Positions 36,990 to 45,746 of a stretch of DNA of 64,000 nt are shown here, in pieces. Each line of letters starts with the position of its first letter. Position 1 is the first letter of the stretch. Under the pieces are notes generated by a model. The model was not told where the DNA came from and did not search any database. It saw nothing but the letters and a program-made list of their open reading frames with translations. Origin of the DNA: Methylomonas sp. ZR1 (GTDB lineage Bacteria > Pseudomonadota > Gammaproteobacteria > Methylococcales > Methylomonadaceae); the NCBI RefSeq assembly GCF_013141865.1, contig NZ_RCST01000001.1, positions 4,960,001 through 5,024,000 of the forward strand, in the 5' to 3' direction. A program made the translations under genes and the position numbers.

Positions 36990-38141
36990 ATGCCAGCGCC
37001 GTCCGACAAATCCGCTCACACCAGTCTGCAAGATCAGGCCATCGCCTGGTTGATTTGTCTGCGCGACGACAGATTGGACGATGCGGAACTCGAAGCCTTC
37101 GCCGATTGGTTGAGCCGCGACCCCTTGCATGCCCAGGCATTTACCGAGGCTGAAGCTTTGTTCCGCGATATGGTGCTGGCAGGCAGTTTGTCCAGTGCGA
37201 GCGAATCGCTGCAACCCGCGTCTCGACACACGGCGGCGGAACAAAATCGTGCCGCTGGCCAGATTATTGACCCAGCCCTATCTATCAGAAGGATTCCGTG
37301 TCAGCCGAGCTCGTCGAAGCCCAGACTGGTGACCCCTCCGACAGGCTCAGGGCGAACGTTATTCAAGAGCCAGGCCGATAAACCAGCCAGCCGCCGGCCT
37401 TTGGCCAGGCCGCGCCGTACCTGGTTTACGGCCGGGCTGGCCGTCGCGGCGATGTGGCTGTTGGCGATTAGTCTGATCATGCCGCAACAAGCGCGCTTAT
37501 TTAGCGATTATTTTAGCGACTACCGCACGCAAACCGGTGAAATTCGCGAGATTCAACTCAGCGACGGCAGCCGATTGCTGCTGAACACCAATAGCGCGGT
37601 TTCGGTAGCGTTCACCGCCGCGGCCAGACGTATCATCTTGCACCACGGCCAGGTGCAATTTACGGTGGCAAAGGATAGCCGGCGGCCTTTCGACGTAGTG
37701 GCCGACGATTTGACGGTCCGCGCCTTGGGCACGGTGTTTGACGTGTATAAAACCGCGACCGGGCCTACCGAGGTGAGCGTCCAGGAGCATGCCGTAGCGG
37801 TCAGTACGGCGGATCAGGACAGTGACGTTACCGTCGCCCAGGGGCAGGGCTTGGTCTATCAACCCGGACTGCCGCTGCCGCATCCGCGGGCCGTGGGCGC
37901 GGAACAGTCCGCTTGGCGGCAGCATCGCCTAGTGATCAACGATAGACCTTTAGCTGACTTGATCAGCGAGTTGGAGCGCTATCGATTGGGACGGATATTT
38001 CTGGCGGATGCCACACTTAAAAATCTGCGGGTAACCGGGGTGTTTTCTCTGGATGCGCCCGATGAGGCGCTGTCCTCGGTGCGTAAAGCGCTGGCGTTGC
38101 AAGAAACCCGTATCGGTCCCTGGGTGTTACTGCATCGCTGA
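36990..38141 (+). CDS. FecR-family anti-sigma regulator
   Basis: About 383 residues. The cytoplasmic DUF4880-like N-domain is QDQAIAWLICLRDDRLDDAEL...FADWLSRDPLHAQAF. One transmembrane helix (TAGLAVAAMWLLAISLIM) and a periplasmic FecR domain (GEIREIQLSDGSRLLLNTNS) follow. It relays receptor occupancy to the sigma factor. The linker between N-domain and helix is partly encoded by an in-frame REP-like palindrome. The ATG at 36990 is chosen because GGGAGA lies 5 nt upstream. Confidence 0.9.
   Translation: MPAPSDKSAHTSLQDQAIAWLICLRDDRLDDAELEAFADWLSRDPLHAQAFTEAEALFRDMVLAGSLSSASESLQPASRHTAAEQNRAAGQIIDPALSIRRIPCQPSSSKPRLVTPPTGSGRTLFKSQADKPASRRPLARPRRTWFTAGLAVAAMWLLAISLIMPQQARLFSDYFSDYRTQTGEIREIQLSDGSRLLLNTNSAVSVAFTAAARRIILHHGQVQFTVAKDSRRPFDVVADDLTVRALGTVFDVYKTATGPTEVSVQEHAVAVSTADQDSDVTVAQGQGLVYQPGLPLPHPRAVGAEQSAWRQHRLVINDRPLADLISELERYRLGRIFLADATLKNLRVTGVFSLDAPDEALSSVRKALALQETRIGPWVLLHR
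37307..37348. repeat. REP-like palindrome inside the fecR coding region
   Basis: GAGCTCGTCGAAGC and TCCGACAGGCTC form an imperfect inverted repeat, followed by AGGGCGAACG. This matches a widespread proteobacterial REP-type element that is normally intergenic. Here it is in frame within the FecR linker. Confidence 0.65.
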
Positions 38142-38376
38142 TTTTTTTAATGCTGCAAGCCACTCAGGGTATTGCGCGCATGCCAAAATCGGTTTGGCTC
38201 ATATTGGGCGAAAAGCCCAGTCCACAGGCTCAAGCCTTCAACTGCTGTCCCTCATTACCCGCATTCAAGCCAAAGTCGTCCTTCCGCCGGAAACTTCCTC
38301 AGTCGCGCAGCGCTGCGATTTTTTCAACGCGGTTTTGCCGGAATAGCGACGATTTTTTGCCAATCAGGAAATTTTT

Positions 38377-40977
38377 GTGATCGATTTTTGTGCTGAAACG
38401 ACTTCTATGTTGAGAAACATTATTTTTCGGACAGGACGGATCTTGAAAGCACGGATTAACGATTTTCGCTACCCGCTGGCAGTGGGCGTATGGCATCGGC
38501 CAGCCGTATATCTGTGCTATGCGCTGAAAGGCAACCGCGTCGGTGTCGATACCTGGGTGTTGATCGGGCTGGTGGCGGCCGGCGGACAATTGAGCAGCAG
38601 CCAGGCGGTCGCTGCGGAAGTGGTTCGCCACTTCAATATCGGCGGCCAGTCCTTGAATAACGCGCTGATTCAATTTGCCGCGCAAGCCGAGTTGGAATTG
38701 ATTTTTTCAGCGGACATGTTGCGTGAGCTCGCCAGTCCGGAGCTGCGCGGGGACATGTCGGCAGAGCAGGCGTTGACACACTTGCTGCATGGCAGCGGTT
38801 TTACCTACCGTTTTATCGATACCGACACGGTGACTTTGGAACGCAGTCCGGCGGCAAAAGAGGTGTCTAGCCTGCCGCCCCCTGTTACCTTGGATGCCAT
38901 GACTGTCGTGGGCTCGAAAACAGCGGAGGCCGGTGCGGAAATCGCCACCGAGCCGATGCTTGACGAGGCGCGGACCTATGCCGTCAGGCATATTGCCAGC
39001 GCTACCGGAACCGACACGCCAATCAAGCAAATCCCGCAGTCGGTGCACGCGCTTAACCGCCCCTTGTTAGACGACCAGCAAACGATCAACCTCAGCGAAT
39101 CCTTAGTCAATGTTAGCGGCATAGTGGCGCGCAATACGCTCTATAGTCCGGTTATCGAAGGCACATTAATTCGCGGTTTTCGTTCCGAACAACTGCTGGA
39201 TGGCTTTACCCAGTACTACAACCCCGGTGACCGGGAAAGCACTATTAATATCGAAAGAATCGAGGTGCTGAAGGGTTCCAACGCTTTGCTTTACAGCGGC
39301 GGTTCGGGCTCGCCGGTGGGTGGGGTGGTGAATCTGCTTGCCAAATTGCCGCAGGCCAAAGTCTTCGGCGAAGCGGGTTTTAGAATCGGCAGCCACAGCT
39401 TTTATCAGCCGTTTTTCGATGTCAATCAACCGCTAAACGCCAATATTTTGTTGCGCATGACGGGCGAATATACCAACGCCAGAGATAACATCGACATAAT
39501 CGAAACGCAGCGTTTTAACCTTAACCCGGCCCTGACGCTGACCGATAACGACCAAACCCGTTTGACGATCCAAGCCAAACTGTCGCGTTGGCAGCAACCG
39601 GAGTACCAGGGCTTGCCCGCCACCGGCAGCATCGCTGGCGATTTTGCTACCCGGCCCGATCTGTTCCCGGGGCCGGCCAATCTGCCCGATAGCCATTCAG
39701 ATGCCGATGCGGTATGGGCTACGCTGGACCGGCAGCTCACCGGGAGCTGGCGCTTAAACCTGAAGGCGCGCTATGCGCAGGCTAAATTCGACGAGAAAAT
39801 TCAGACCCTGTTCGGCAGCGATGGCCTGGTCGCGGATCGGCCCTTGCTGTCGGCATCGCGCTGGGCCCTGGTGAACGCCGAATTGTTTCAACAACAGCAT
39901 GAACGCAGCGTATTGGGCAATTTACAGGGCAATTTCAAGTTGGGTCCTAGCGAAAACAATCTGTTGTTGGGCGCGGACTACAGCCGTTTGCAAGATGCCG
40001 GCTTTATCGAGGGCGATTTCGGCGCCTTAGGATTCGGCGTCGGTACGGTCGATCTGCGCGCACCGATATTTGACTCCCCTTATGCCGTACCCGGTCCGGG
40101 CCGGGAAAATCAGTTCATCGAAAACCTCACTTACGGCGCTTACCTGCAGTGGCAAAGCACGCTGTACCGGCGTTTGCATTGGCTGTCCGGTCTTAGGCTG
40201 GGCAAGGTGGGTATCGATTTTAATAACGCGCAAACCGGGGTAAATGTCACCACGGATACGCTGAAATGGTTGCCGCGCCTCGGCGGCGTGATCGACCTAA
40301 ACGACGAGGTTTCCTGGTTTATTTCTTATAGCGAGGGCATGCGCGGCCAACCGTTTGTCAATTTCGTCGATACGCCGGCCCCGGAATTGTCGAATCATCT
40401 GGAAACCGGTCTGAAATTCAATTTTGCGAATCAATTCAGCGGCCAACTGGCGTTGTACCAAATCGAGCGCAGCCAGGTCGCGGTCACCGACAGCAGCGAT
40501 TTCCTGCGGCGTTCGGTCGCCGCAGGGCAGCAACGCTCGCGCGGTATCGAAATGGATTTGCTCTGGCAACCGGTCGAGGGCTTCAGCGTGCTGGCAAACT
40601 ATGCGCATACCGACGCCCGCTTCATGGACGACAAAGCCGGGGTGGCTGCCGGCAATCGCTTGGCTCAAGTTCCGGAAGATGCCGGGCGGCTCTGGGCGCA
40701 TTACCGCTTTCAGCAAGATGAGTTGCAAGGTTTTAGCTTGGGCTTCGGCGTGTACGCCCGCGCCGGCGCTTATTTATCCAATAACAATCGCTTTAAAACC
40801 GCCGGCTACCACAGCTTCGACGCGGCGTTGGCTTACGAAACCGGGCGTTTCCAATGGGCGGCCACGGTCAAAAATCTCAGTGATGAGGATTATTTTCAGC
40901 CCTACGGCTATTTCGAGGGCCGGGTAGCGCCGGCAGCCGGCCGCGCCGGGTTTCTAAGTTTTTCAATCAAGTACTGA
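38377..40977 (+). CDS. TonB-dependent siderophore receptor with STN signalling domain (FecA-type)
   Basis: Up to 866 residues. An STN domain (FNIGGQSLNNALIQFAAQAE...FTYRFIDTDTVTL, about residues 88-165) precedes the plug (TPIKQIPQSVHALNRPLL...VEVLKGSNALLYSG-type motifs). The barrel ends GFLSFSIKY. With the sigma/FecR pair it forms a ligand-sensing uptake system. The start is uncertain: a GTG at 38377 has an AGGA site, and an ATG lies at 38407. The only hydrophobic stretch (VLIGLVAAGGQL) is 50-60 residues in, unusually far for a signal peptide. Confidence 0.9.
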   Translation: MIDFCAETTSMLRNIIFRTGRILKARINDFRYPLAVGVWHRPAVYLCYALKGNRVGVDTWVLIGLVAAGGQLSSSQAVAAEVVRHFNIGGQSLNNALIQFAAQAELELIFSADMLRELASPELRGDMSAEQALTHLLHGSGFTYRFIDTDTVTLERSPAAKEVSSLPPPVTLDAMTVVGSKTAEAGAEIATEPMLDEARTYAVRHIASATGTDTPIKQIPQSVHALNRPLLDDQQTINLSESLVNVSGIVARNTLYSPVIEGTLIRGFRSEQLLDGFTQYYNPGDRESTINIERIEVLKGSNALLYSGGSGSPVGGVVNLLAKLPQAKVFGEAGFRIGSHSFYQPFFDVNQPLNANILLRMTGEYTNARDNIDIIETQRFNLNPALTLTDNDQTRLTIQAKLSRWQQPEYQGLPATGSIAGDFATRPDLFPGPANLPDSHSDADAVWATLDRQLTGSWRLNLKARYAQAKFDEKIQTLFGSDGLVADRPLLSASRWALVNAELFQQQHERSVLGNLQGNFKLGPSENNLLLGADYSRLQDAGFIEGDFGALGFGVGTVDLRAPIFDSPYAVPGPGRENQFIENLTYGAYLQWQSTLYRRLHWLSGLRLGKVGIDFNNAQTGVNVTTDTLKWLPRLGGVIDLNDEVSWFISYSEGMRGQPFVNFVDTPAPELSNHLETGLKFNFANQFSGQLALYQIERSQVAVTDSSDFLRRSVAAGQQRSRGIEMDLLWQPVEGFSVLANYAHTDARFMDDKAGVAAGNRLAQVPEDAGRLWAHYRFQQDELQGFSLGFGVYARAGAYLSNNNRFKTAGYHSFDAALAYETGRFQWAATVKNLSDEDYFQPYGYFEGRVAPAAGRAGFLSFSIKY

Positions 40978-41047
40978 TGCCGTCGTTAACTATTTGCCAC
41001 AGGAGTTTTTCAGGAGCACCTCACTCAGGGATTTAGAGTGATGTCGT

Positions 41048-41134
41048 AAGGACCGCGACAAACATGCCACATCCGCCGCGAGACGGAGCCGGAAAGCCAC
41101 GGGTCTTGGAGATTAAGACAGCCGGGTTACCTGC
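41048..41134 (+). promoter_or_regulatory. Candidate cyclic-di-GMP-I (GEMM) riboswitch
   Basis: In the 229-bp leader of the next gene I see features of the GEMM-I aptamer. GACAAAC lies near the 5' side. A stem is capped by a GNRA tetraloop (TCCGCC, GCGA, GACGGA). AAAGCC ACGGGTCTT follows, then an AAGAC partner and GCCGGGTTACC, as in c-di-GMP-I riboswitches. A second hairpin (ACCCGA / TCGGGT, 41144-41158) could be the expression platform. This is pattern recognition by eye. Confidence 0.7.
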
Positions 41135-41206
41135 CAGTTTAAGACCCGAAATTCGGGTTGGCGATTTGCAGATTAACTTTAACCGTAATTTATTAAGGAA
41201 TAAAAA

Positions 41207-41995
41207 ATGACAATCTTGCACTACAACCGCACTCAATGGGTAAGCGCCGGCCTGCTCGCCTTCAGCGCATTGACCGCCGTTTTGGCGCCTGCTACAGCCA
41301 GCGCTGCACAAGTCAGCGGCGATGCCACCATTACCATCAACAATGCCGCTTTTGCGGCGGCATCGGTGAATGTCGGCAGTGGCTATCCGAATGGCTGGAT
41401 TGTCGCGAAACATTGGGGTGCCAGCGACAATTTGCTGGGTATCACCGGCGCAACCACCGGCGGAACGACGCTATCGGCAACCGCCAACACAGCGATGTCG
41501 TTTGCGGTTAACGCCAACACCACGACCAACAGCTATCCGGCTGCCGGCCCCTATGGCCGTACCGAACAAGCCACGACGATGGACGCCGGCAATACCTCGG
41601 TCGGTCAAATCGGTCTGAGCGGCGCCTGGTTATTAACCAGCCAAGGCGGTAGCGGCATTTTGACGCCCTACGACTTTAGCCTGGTAAAAACCGGGAGCAC
41701 CTGGAATATCAAAACCTACGATACCGGTTTTGGCTACCAAAATTTCTTGAAGCTGACCAACGTCTCCGAGTCGCTAAGCAGCAATGGCGAATTACTACTG
41801 AGCGGCGATTTGCAATGGACCGGTTTATGGGCCGGTTTGGTTGGCGCCAATACCAATGCCGTGGTCGGTACTTTTAGCCTGGCTCCCAGTACGGCGCCAT
41901 CGGCGGTACCGGTACCGGCGGCGGTCTGGATGTTCGGCAGCGGGCTGCTGGGCTTGCTGGGTAAAAGTCGTAGAAAAGCCTCGGTCGCGGCTTAA
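41207..41995 (+). CDS. VPLPA-CTERM exported protein under riboswitch leader
   Basis: A 262-residue protein. A signal peptide (LLAFSALTAVLAPATASA) is followed by a beta-rich secreted domain dominated by Thr/Asn/Gly/Ala. The C-terminal tail is VPVPAAVWMFGSGLLGLLG plus KSRRKASVAA. Probably cell-surface or matrix material processed by an exosortase. An AAGGA site precedes the ATG. The candidate c-di-GMP riboswitch upstream suggests control by the motile/sessile switch. Confidence 0.85.
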   Translation: MTILHYNRTQWVSAGLLAFSALTAVLAPATASAAQVSGDATITINNAAFAAASVNVGSGYPNGWIVAKHWGASDNLLGITGATTGGTTLSATANTAMSFAVNANTTTNSYPAAGPYGRTEQATTMDAGNTSVGQIGLSGAWLLTSQGGSGILTPYDFSLVKTGSTWNIKTYDTGFGYQNFLKLTNVSESLSSNGELLLSGDLQWTGLWAGLVGANTNAVVGTFSLAPSTAPSAVPVPAAVWMFGSGLLGLLGKSRRKASVAA

Positions 41996-42150
41996 CGCGC
42001 AAAGTGGGCTTGGGGCGGTCGCCAAGATTCGCTCCGGGCAAGGACTTTCCAAAATAAATCCCTCTTCGTGCCCGCATGCCGCCTACTGCGGCCGCTTGTG
42101 TATTTAGGCAGGGAGAGGGCTTATTCTGACCATCCGCTGATAGGGATTTT

Positions 42151-42993
42151 ATGAAGATCAACAAAAACTGTGGCTATCCCGCTTTGGTGGTACGGGCGAT
42201 GCTAGCCATCGGTATGGGAATGGCCTCGGCAAGCGCCGACGCCGCGACATTGAATGCGCCATCCGGCGGTACGTTTACGATGAACCTGGACCGGAATGCG
42301 CTGGCACCTTATGCCGGGGGCTATTACTTGTCGACGTTTTGGAGTACGGCAACGTCCAATGCTGATAATCCGGCCAATACCGGCGACCATTTGCTTAGCC
42401 AACTCAATACCACCGAGATTTCCGGACTCAATCAGGTGTTCGAGTTGACGGCTATCGGTAGCGATCCCAGTCCGCAAGCCAGCCAGCGTTACGTCAAAGC
42501 CACATCAGCCGATTTTGCCATCGATACCGGCACGCTGGCCGGCGTGGCCGGGGCACAAGTGGGCATGACCGGCGTGCAGGGTTTTTATGCGCCGAACTGG
42601 CCGCCGACTGGAGCCGGCTTGGTCAACGGCGATTTTTCGCTGTTTTACGATGCCAACCGGCAAACTTTGGGCCGCACCGGTTGGTACCTGGCCAATAACA
42701 TTTATTTCACGATGGCGGTGTACGACTTAAACAACCTGAGCCTGAGCTTTAGCAACCCCGGAAACTGGCAGTTGAGTGGCGATTTACTGATGTCGCCGGA
42801 AAACGCCGGCATGTTGCAAGGCGCGCAACTGGTCGATGTCGGCAGTTTCTGTTTGGGCACGGGTGCCTATGCCGGTTGCGGACAGGTATCGGCGGTGCCG
42901 CTACCCGCTGCGGTCTGGTTATTCGCTAGCGGCTTTTTGGGCTTTATCGGCATAGGCCGTAGGCCATATCTTTCAAGGAGTGTGACATTATGA
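42151..42993 (+). CDS. VPLPA-CTERM exported protein
   Basis: A 280-residue protein. A signal peptide ends near SASADA. The central domain is about 220 residues with Tyr/Trp-rich strands (LAPYAGGYYLSTFWST; GFYAPNWPPTGAGL), and the tail is VPLPAAVWLFASGFLGFIG plus basic residues. Its N-terminal layout (TFTMNLDRNALAP) resembles the next protein (LVLNLNRDVLIA), so the two are probably paralogues. It overlaps the next gene by 4 nt (ATGA). Confidence 0.85.
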   Translation: MKINKNCGYPALVVRAMLAIGMGMASASADAATLNAPSGGTFTMNLDRNALAPYAGGYYLSTFWSTATSNADNPANTGDHLLSQLNTTEISGLNQVFELTAIGSDPSPQASQRYVKATSADFAIDTGTLAGVAGAQVGMTGVQGFYAPNWPPTGAGLVNGDFSLFYDANRQTLGRTGWYLANNIYFTMAVYDLNNLSLSFSNPGNWQLSGDLLMSPENAGMLQGAQLVDVGSFCLGTGAYAGCGQVSAVPLPAAVWLFASGFLGFIGIGRRPYLSRSVTL

Positions 42994-43850
42994 AAATCAA
43001 TAATCATCGATCATCCACCTGGCTATTAGCCGTTTTCGGTGTATTGTCGATCAGCCAAGCCCACGCCGCGACAGTCAGCGGCGGTGCGCTGGTCCTTAAC
43101 CTAAACCGCGATGTGCTAATCGCCAGCCTTGATGTGAACGATTATCCGGACACGCCCACCGCGGACTTTCCGATTTGCTGCCGGCCTTCTATTTATCTGG
43201 AAGAGTTTTACGACGCTTCGGCGGCATCAAAAACCTTTGTTGAGCTGCGGGACGGCAATACGCCGGATTTGTACGATACGGTGGCCGATGAAATTCCGGC
43301 AACCGGGTTGCAATTTAGTGTCAACGGGGTGAGTCCGATAGTCAATCCGGGCGGGCGGCAGAACAGAAATACCACTTTCGCGTTCGAGCCCGGCAATTTG
43401 TTCAGCACTGCCAGCGGTAGTATCGGTCTGGGCGGTGTCATGCGTTTTAGGGTGGACGTAGATCCGCCGACCAATCGAGTGTTGTTGGGCGATATGACCT
43501 TGGAATACGATCCTACACTTGAAGCGGCAACGCCCGGGCGTTCCGGCTGGGTGATTACCAATCACATCGGTTTCGATGCGGGCGGTTTTGAGTTGTTTGA
43601 TGTCACCACCGCAATAGTCGGGAATACGTTAAGCCTTAACGGCAATCTTGGGTTAGGGTGGGGCTTCGATCATCTGGGCGCTCGCGACGCTCGCTTGCGC
43701 GATACGCGCATTGGTACTTTCAGCTTGCAAACCACCGTGGTGTCGGGAGAAACGCCGGCGGCGGTGCCTTTGCCGACGGCGGTATGGCTGTTTGCCAGTG
43801 GCTTGGCGGGATTGGTTATGAATGGTCGTTCTAAAAGAGAGATCGTGTGA
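42990..43850 (+). CDS. VPLPA-CTERM exported protein (paralogue of upstream gene)
   Basis: A 286-residue protein. A signal peptide (LLAVFGVLSISQAHA) is followed by a secreted domain with LVLNLNRDVLIASLDVNDYPDTP and a Cys-Cys pair (FPICCRPS). The sorting tail is VPLPTAVWLFASGLAGLV plus NGRSKREIV. Domain function is unknown. Overlaps at both ends (ATGA upstream, TGATG downstream) tie it to the paralogue and to the dockerin protein. Confidence 0.85.
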   Translation: MKINNHRSSTWLLAVFGVLSISQAHAATVSGGALVLNLNRDVLIASLDVNDYPDTPTADFPICCRPSIYLEEFYDASAASKTFVELRDGNTPDLYDTVADEIPATGLQFSVNGVSPIVNPGGRQNRNTTFAFEPGNLFSTASGSIGLGGVMRFRVDVDPPTNRVLLGDMTLEYDPTLEAATPGRSGWVITNHIGFDAGGFELFDVTTAIVGNTLSLNGNLGLGWGFDHLGARDARLRDTRIGTFSLQTTVVSGETPAAVPLPTAVWLFASGLAGLVMNGRSKREIV

Positions 43851-45628
43851 TGAAACGGGATGAAGTTGCAGGATTGACTCGGCCGCTAACTGCCCCTGGC
43901 GAATGGCGTACACCCCTTTTCCGTAACGTTAGGCTGGTAAAAATCGCGGCAGGCTTAGGCATCGTTTTGACATTGACGACAGCCGCGCAGGCAGGGCCTT
44001 CCCCGGTAATAAGCTTTGGACAGTACCGTAGCCATCAAGTCAATGTCGATGCGGAGGGGCAAAACATCGCCGGCGACAAAGGCAACGAGCCGACGCTGGC
44101 CTTGAATCCGCTAAATCCCGCCAATATTGTCGTGGGCTGGCGTAAGTTCGATTCACCGCCCACTGCCGTCAAACACGGCGGCTATGCCTATAGCTTTGAC
44201 GGCGGCGCGAGTTGGACTACCGGCATGCTGCCGGCCTTGCCGCTGCAAACTCGCACCGATCCGGTGTTGGAGGTCGATGCCTTGGGCAATTTCTATTACC
44301 AGTCTTTGGCGGTATCGGATAGCACTTCGGTGTTTAAATCCGGCGACGGCGGCGTGACTTGGTCGGAGCCCGTGTATCAGTTTAAAGGCGACAAGAACTG
44401 GCTGGCCATCGATAAAACCGGCGGTCCCAGCGACGGGTATATGTACAGCACCTGGCGGCGGCCGGCCGACAGTAACCCCGATCCAAATTATGTCCCCAAA
44501 TATTTCATCCGATCCACGGACGGCGGTGTCAGCTATCAAGAACCGGATGCGGCATTGCCGGTGGCAAACTTTGGCTTTGGCCGGCTGACCATCGGCGCGG
44601 AAGGCGAGGTTTATCTATTCGGCGTCGATGAAACGATTTTGTCCGTCAGTGCCTTGGGCATAGTGCGTAGCGGGCACTATTTCCTGAAATCGGTTGATGC
44701 CAAAGATCCCGCCGCTTCACCCACCTTTACCGCGCAAAAGGTTGATATGGGCGGCAACAGCATGATGTTCCTGTCGCCGAGCTTGCAGTTGCCCAATCCC
44801 TTGGGTGGCGACGGCGATGTGCAAATTGCCGCCGATCAATCGGCCGGGCCGTTGCGCGGCAATATTTACCTGCTGGCGCATGTCTCCCCCTATGCCTGGC
44901 AAACCGGCGGCGATCCGCAGGATATTCATTTCGTGCGCAGCAGCGACGGCGGCGTTACCTGGTCGGCGCCGGTGCGGGTGAATGACGATCCACCCGCCGC
45001 CAACGCTTACCAATGGTTCCCGATGCTGGGCGTGGCGGCCAACTCCCGCCTCGACGCGGTGTGGTACGACACCCGCAACGGCAGCGGCAGCGCGCCGTAT
45101 CGCTATTCGCAGCTTTACTACGCCTACTCCTGGGACGGCGGCGTAACCTGGAGCAAAAATCAGGCGGTCACGCCGGTGTTCAATACGCATCTGCCGTATA
45201 ACATCGTGAACGGCGAAGAGCGGCAAGGCGACAAAATGGGCGATTACACCCAGTTAGTCTCCGACGCCAACGGCGCGCACATTGCTTACACCGCCACCTA
45301 CCACGGCGAGCAGGATGTGTATTACCTGAACGTGTTTCCGGACTGTAACAACAACGGCAAATCGGATGTGCTGGATATTCAAAACCGGGTCAGCGGCGAT
45401 ACCAATTTGAATCATCTACCGGATAGCTGCGAGAACATCGCGGTAAAAGGCGATCTGGACGGCGACCGCGATGTCGATCAACTGGATTTGAACGTGGTCA
45501 TTGCGGCACGCAACCAACCGGCTACCGGAATAGCCGATCCCCGTGATCTGGATAAAAACGGTGTGATCAATGTGTTGGATGTGCGCAAGCTGACTTTGCT
45601 GTGTACGCGCTCGCGCTGTGCGATTTAA
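43850..45628 (+). CDS. Asp-box beta-propeller protein with C-terminal dockerin domain
   Basis: A 592-residue exported protein with a long N-region before a signal segment (AAGLGIVLTLTTAAQA). Sialidase-like propeller repeats carry five Asp boxes (SFDGGASWT, SGDGGVTWS, STDGGVSYQ, SSDGGVTWS, SWDGGVTWS). A Ca-binding Asn/Asp segment (DCNNNGKSDVLD; DTNLNHLPDSCE) follows. The last 61 residues form a type-I dockerin with two loops, DLDGDRDVDQLDL and DLDKNGVINVLDV. It has no CTERM tail, so it probably docks onto a cohesin partner. Catalytic sialidase activity is not shown by the Asp boxes alone. Confidence 0.85.
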   Translation: MKRDEVAGLTRPLTAPGEWRTPLFRNVRLVKIAAGLGIVLTLTTAAQAGPSPVISFGQYRSHQVNVDAEGQNIAGDKGNEPTLALNPLNPANIVVGWRKFDSPPTAVKHGGYAYSFDGGASWTTGMLPALPLQTRTDPVLEVDALGNFYYQSLAVSDSTSVFKSGDGGVTWSEPVYQFKGDKNWLAIDKTGGPSDGYMYSTWRRPADSNPDPNYVPKYFIRSTDGGVSYQEPDAALPVANFGFGRLTIGAEGEVYLFGVDETILSVSALGIVRSGHYFLKSVDAKDPAASPTFTAQKVDMGGNSMMFLSPSLQLPNPLGGDGDVQIAADQSAGPLRGNIYLLAHVSPYAWQTGGDPQDIHFVRSSDGGVTWSAPVRVNDDPPAANAYQWFPMLGVAANSRLDAVWYDTRNGSGSAPYRYSQLYYAYSWDGGVTWSKNQAVTPVFNTHLPYNIVNGEERQGDKMGDYTQLVSDANGAHIAYTATYHGEQDVYYLNVFPDCNNNGKSDVLDIQNRVSGDTNLNHLPDSCENIAVKGDLDGDRDVDQLDLNVVIAARNQPATGIADPRDLDKNGVINVLDVRKLTLLCTRSRCAI

Positions 45629-45697
45629 ACGAGCTTGATTCAAGCGGCTGGTAGTCAGATTTCTCCAATCTGACGCACGCACCGAAATTACTCCGTC

Positions 45698-45717
45698 ATT
45701 CCCGCGCACGCGGGAAT
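45698..45717. repeat. dRS3-like palindrome (ATTCCC-N8-GGGAAT)
   Basis: ATTCCC, eight bases, GGGAAT in the 118-bp gap before the cohesin gene. It fits the dRS3-type palindrome described in Neisseria and found in other proteobacteria. Confidence 0.65.
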
Positions 45718-45746
45718 CCAGGGTGCCGAATATAGGACTAACAACG

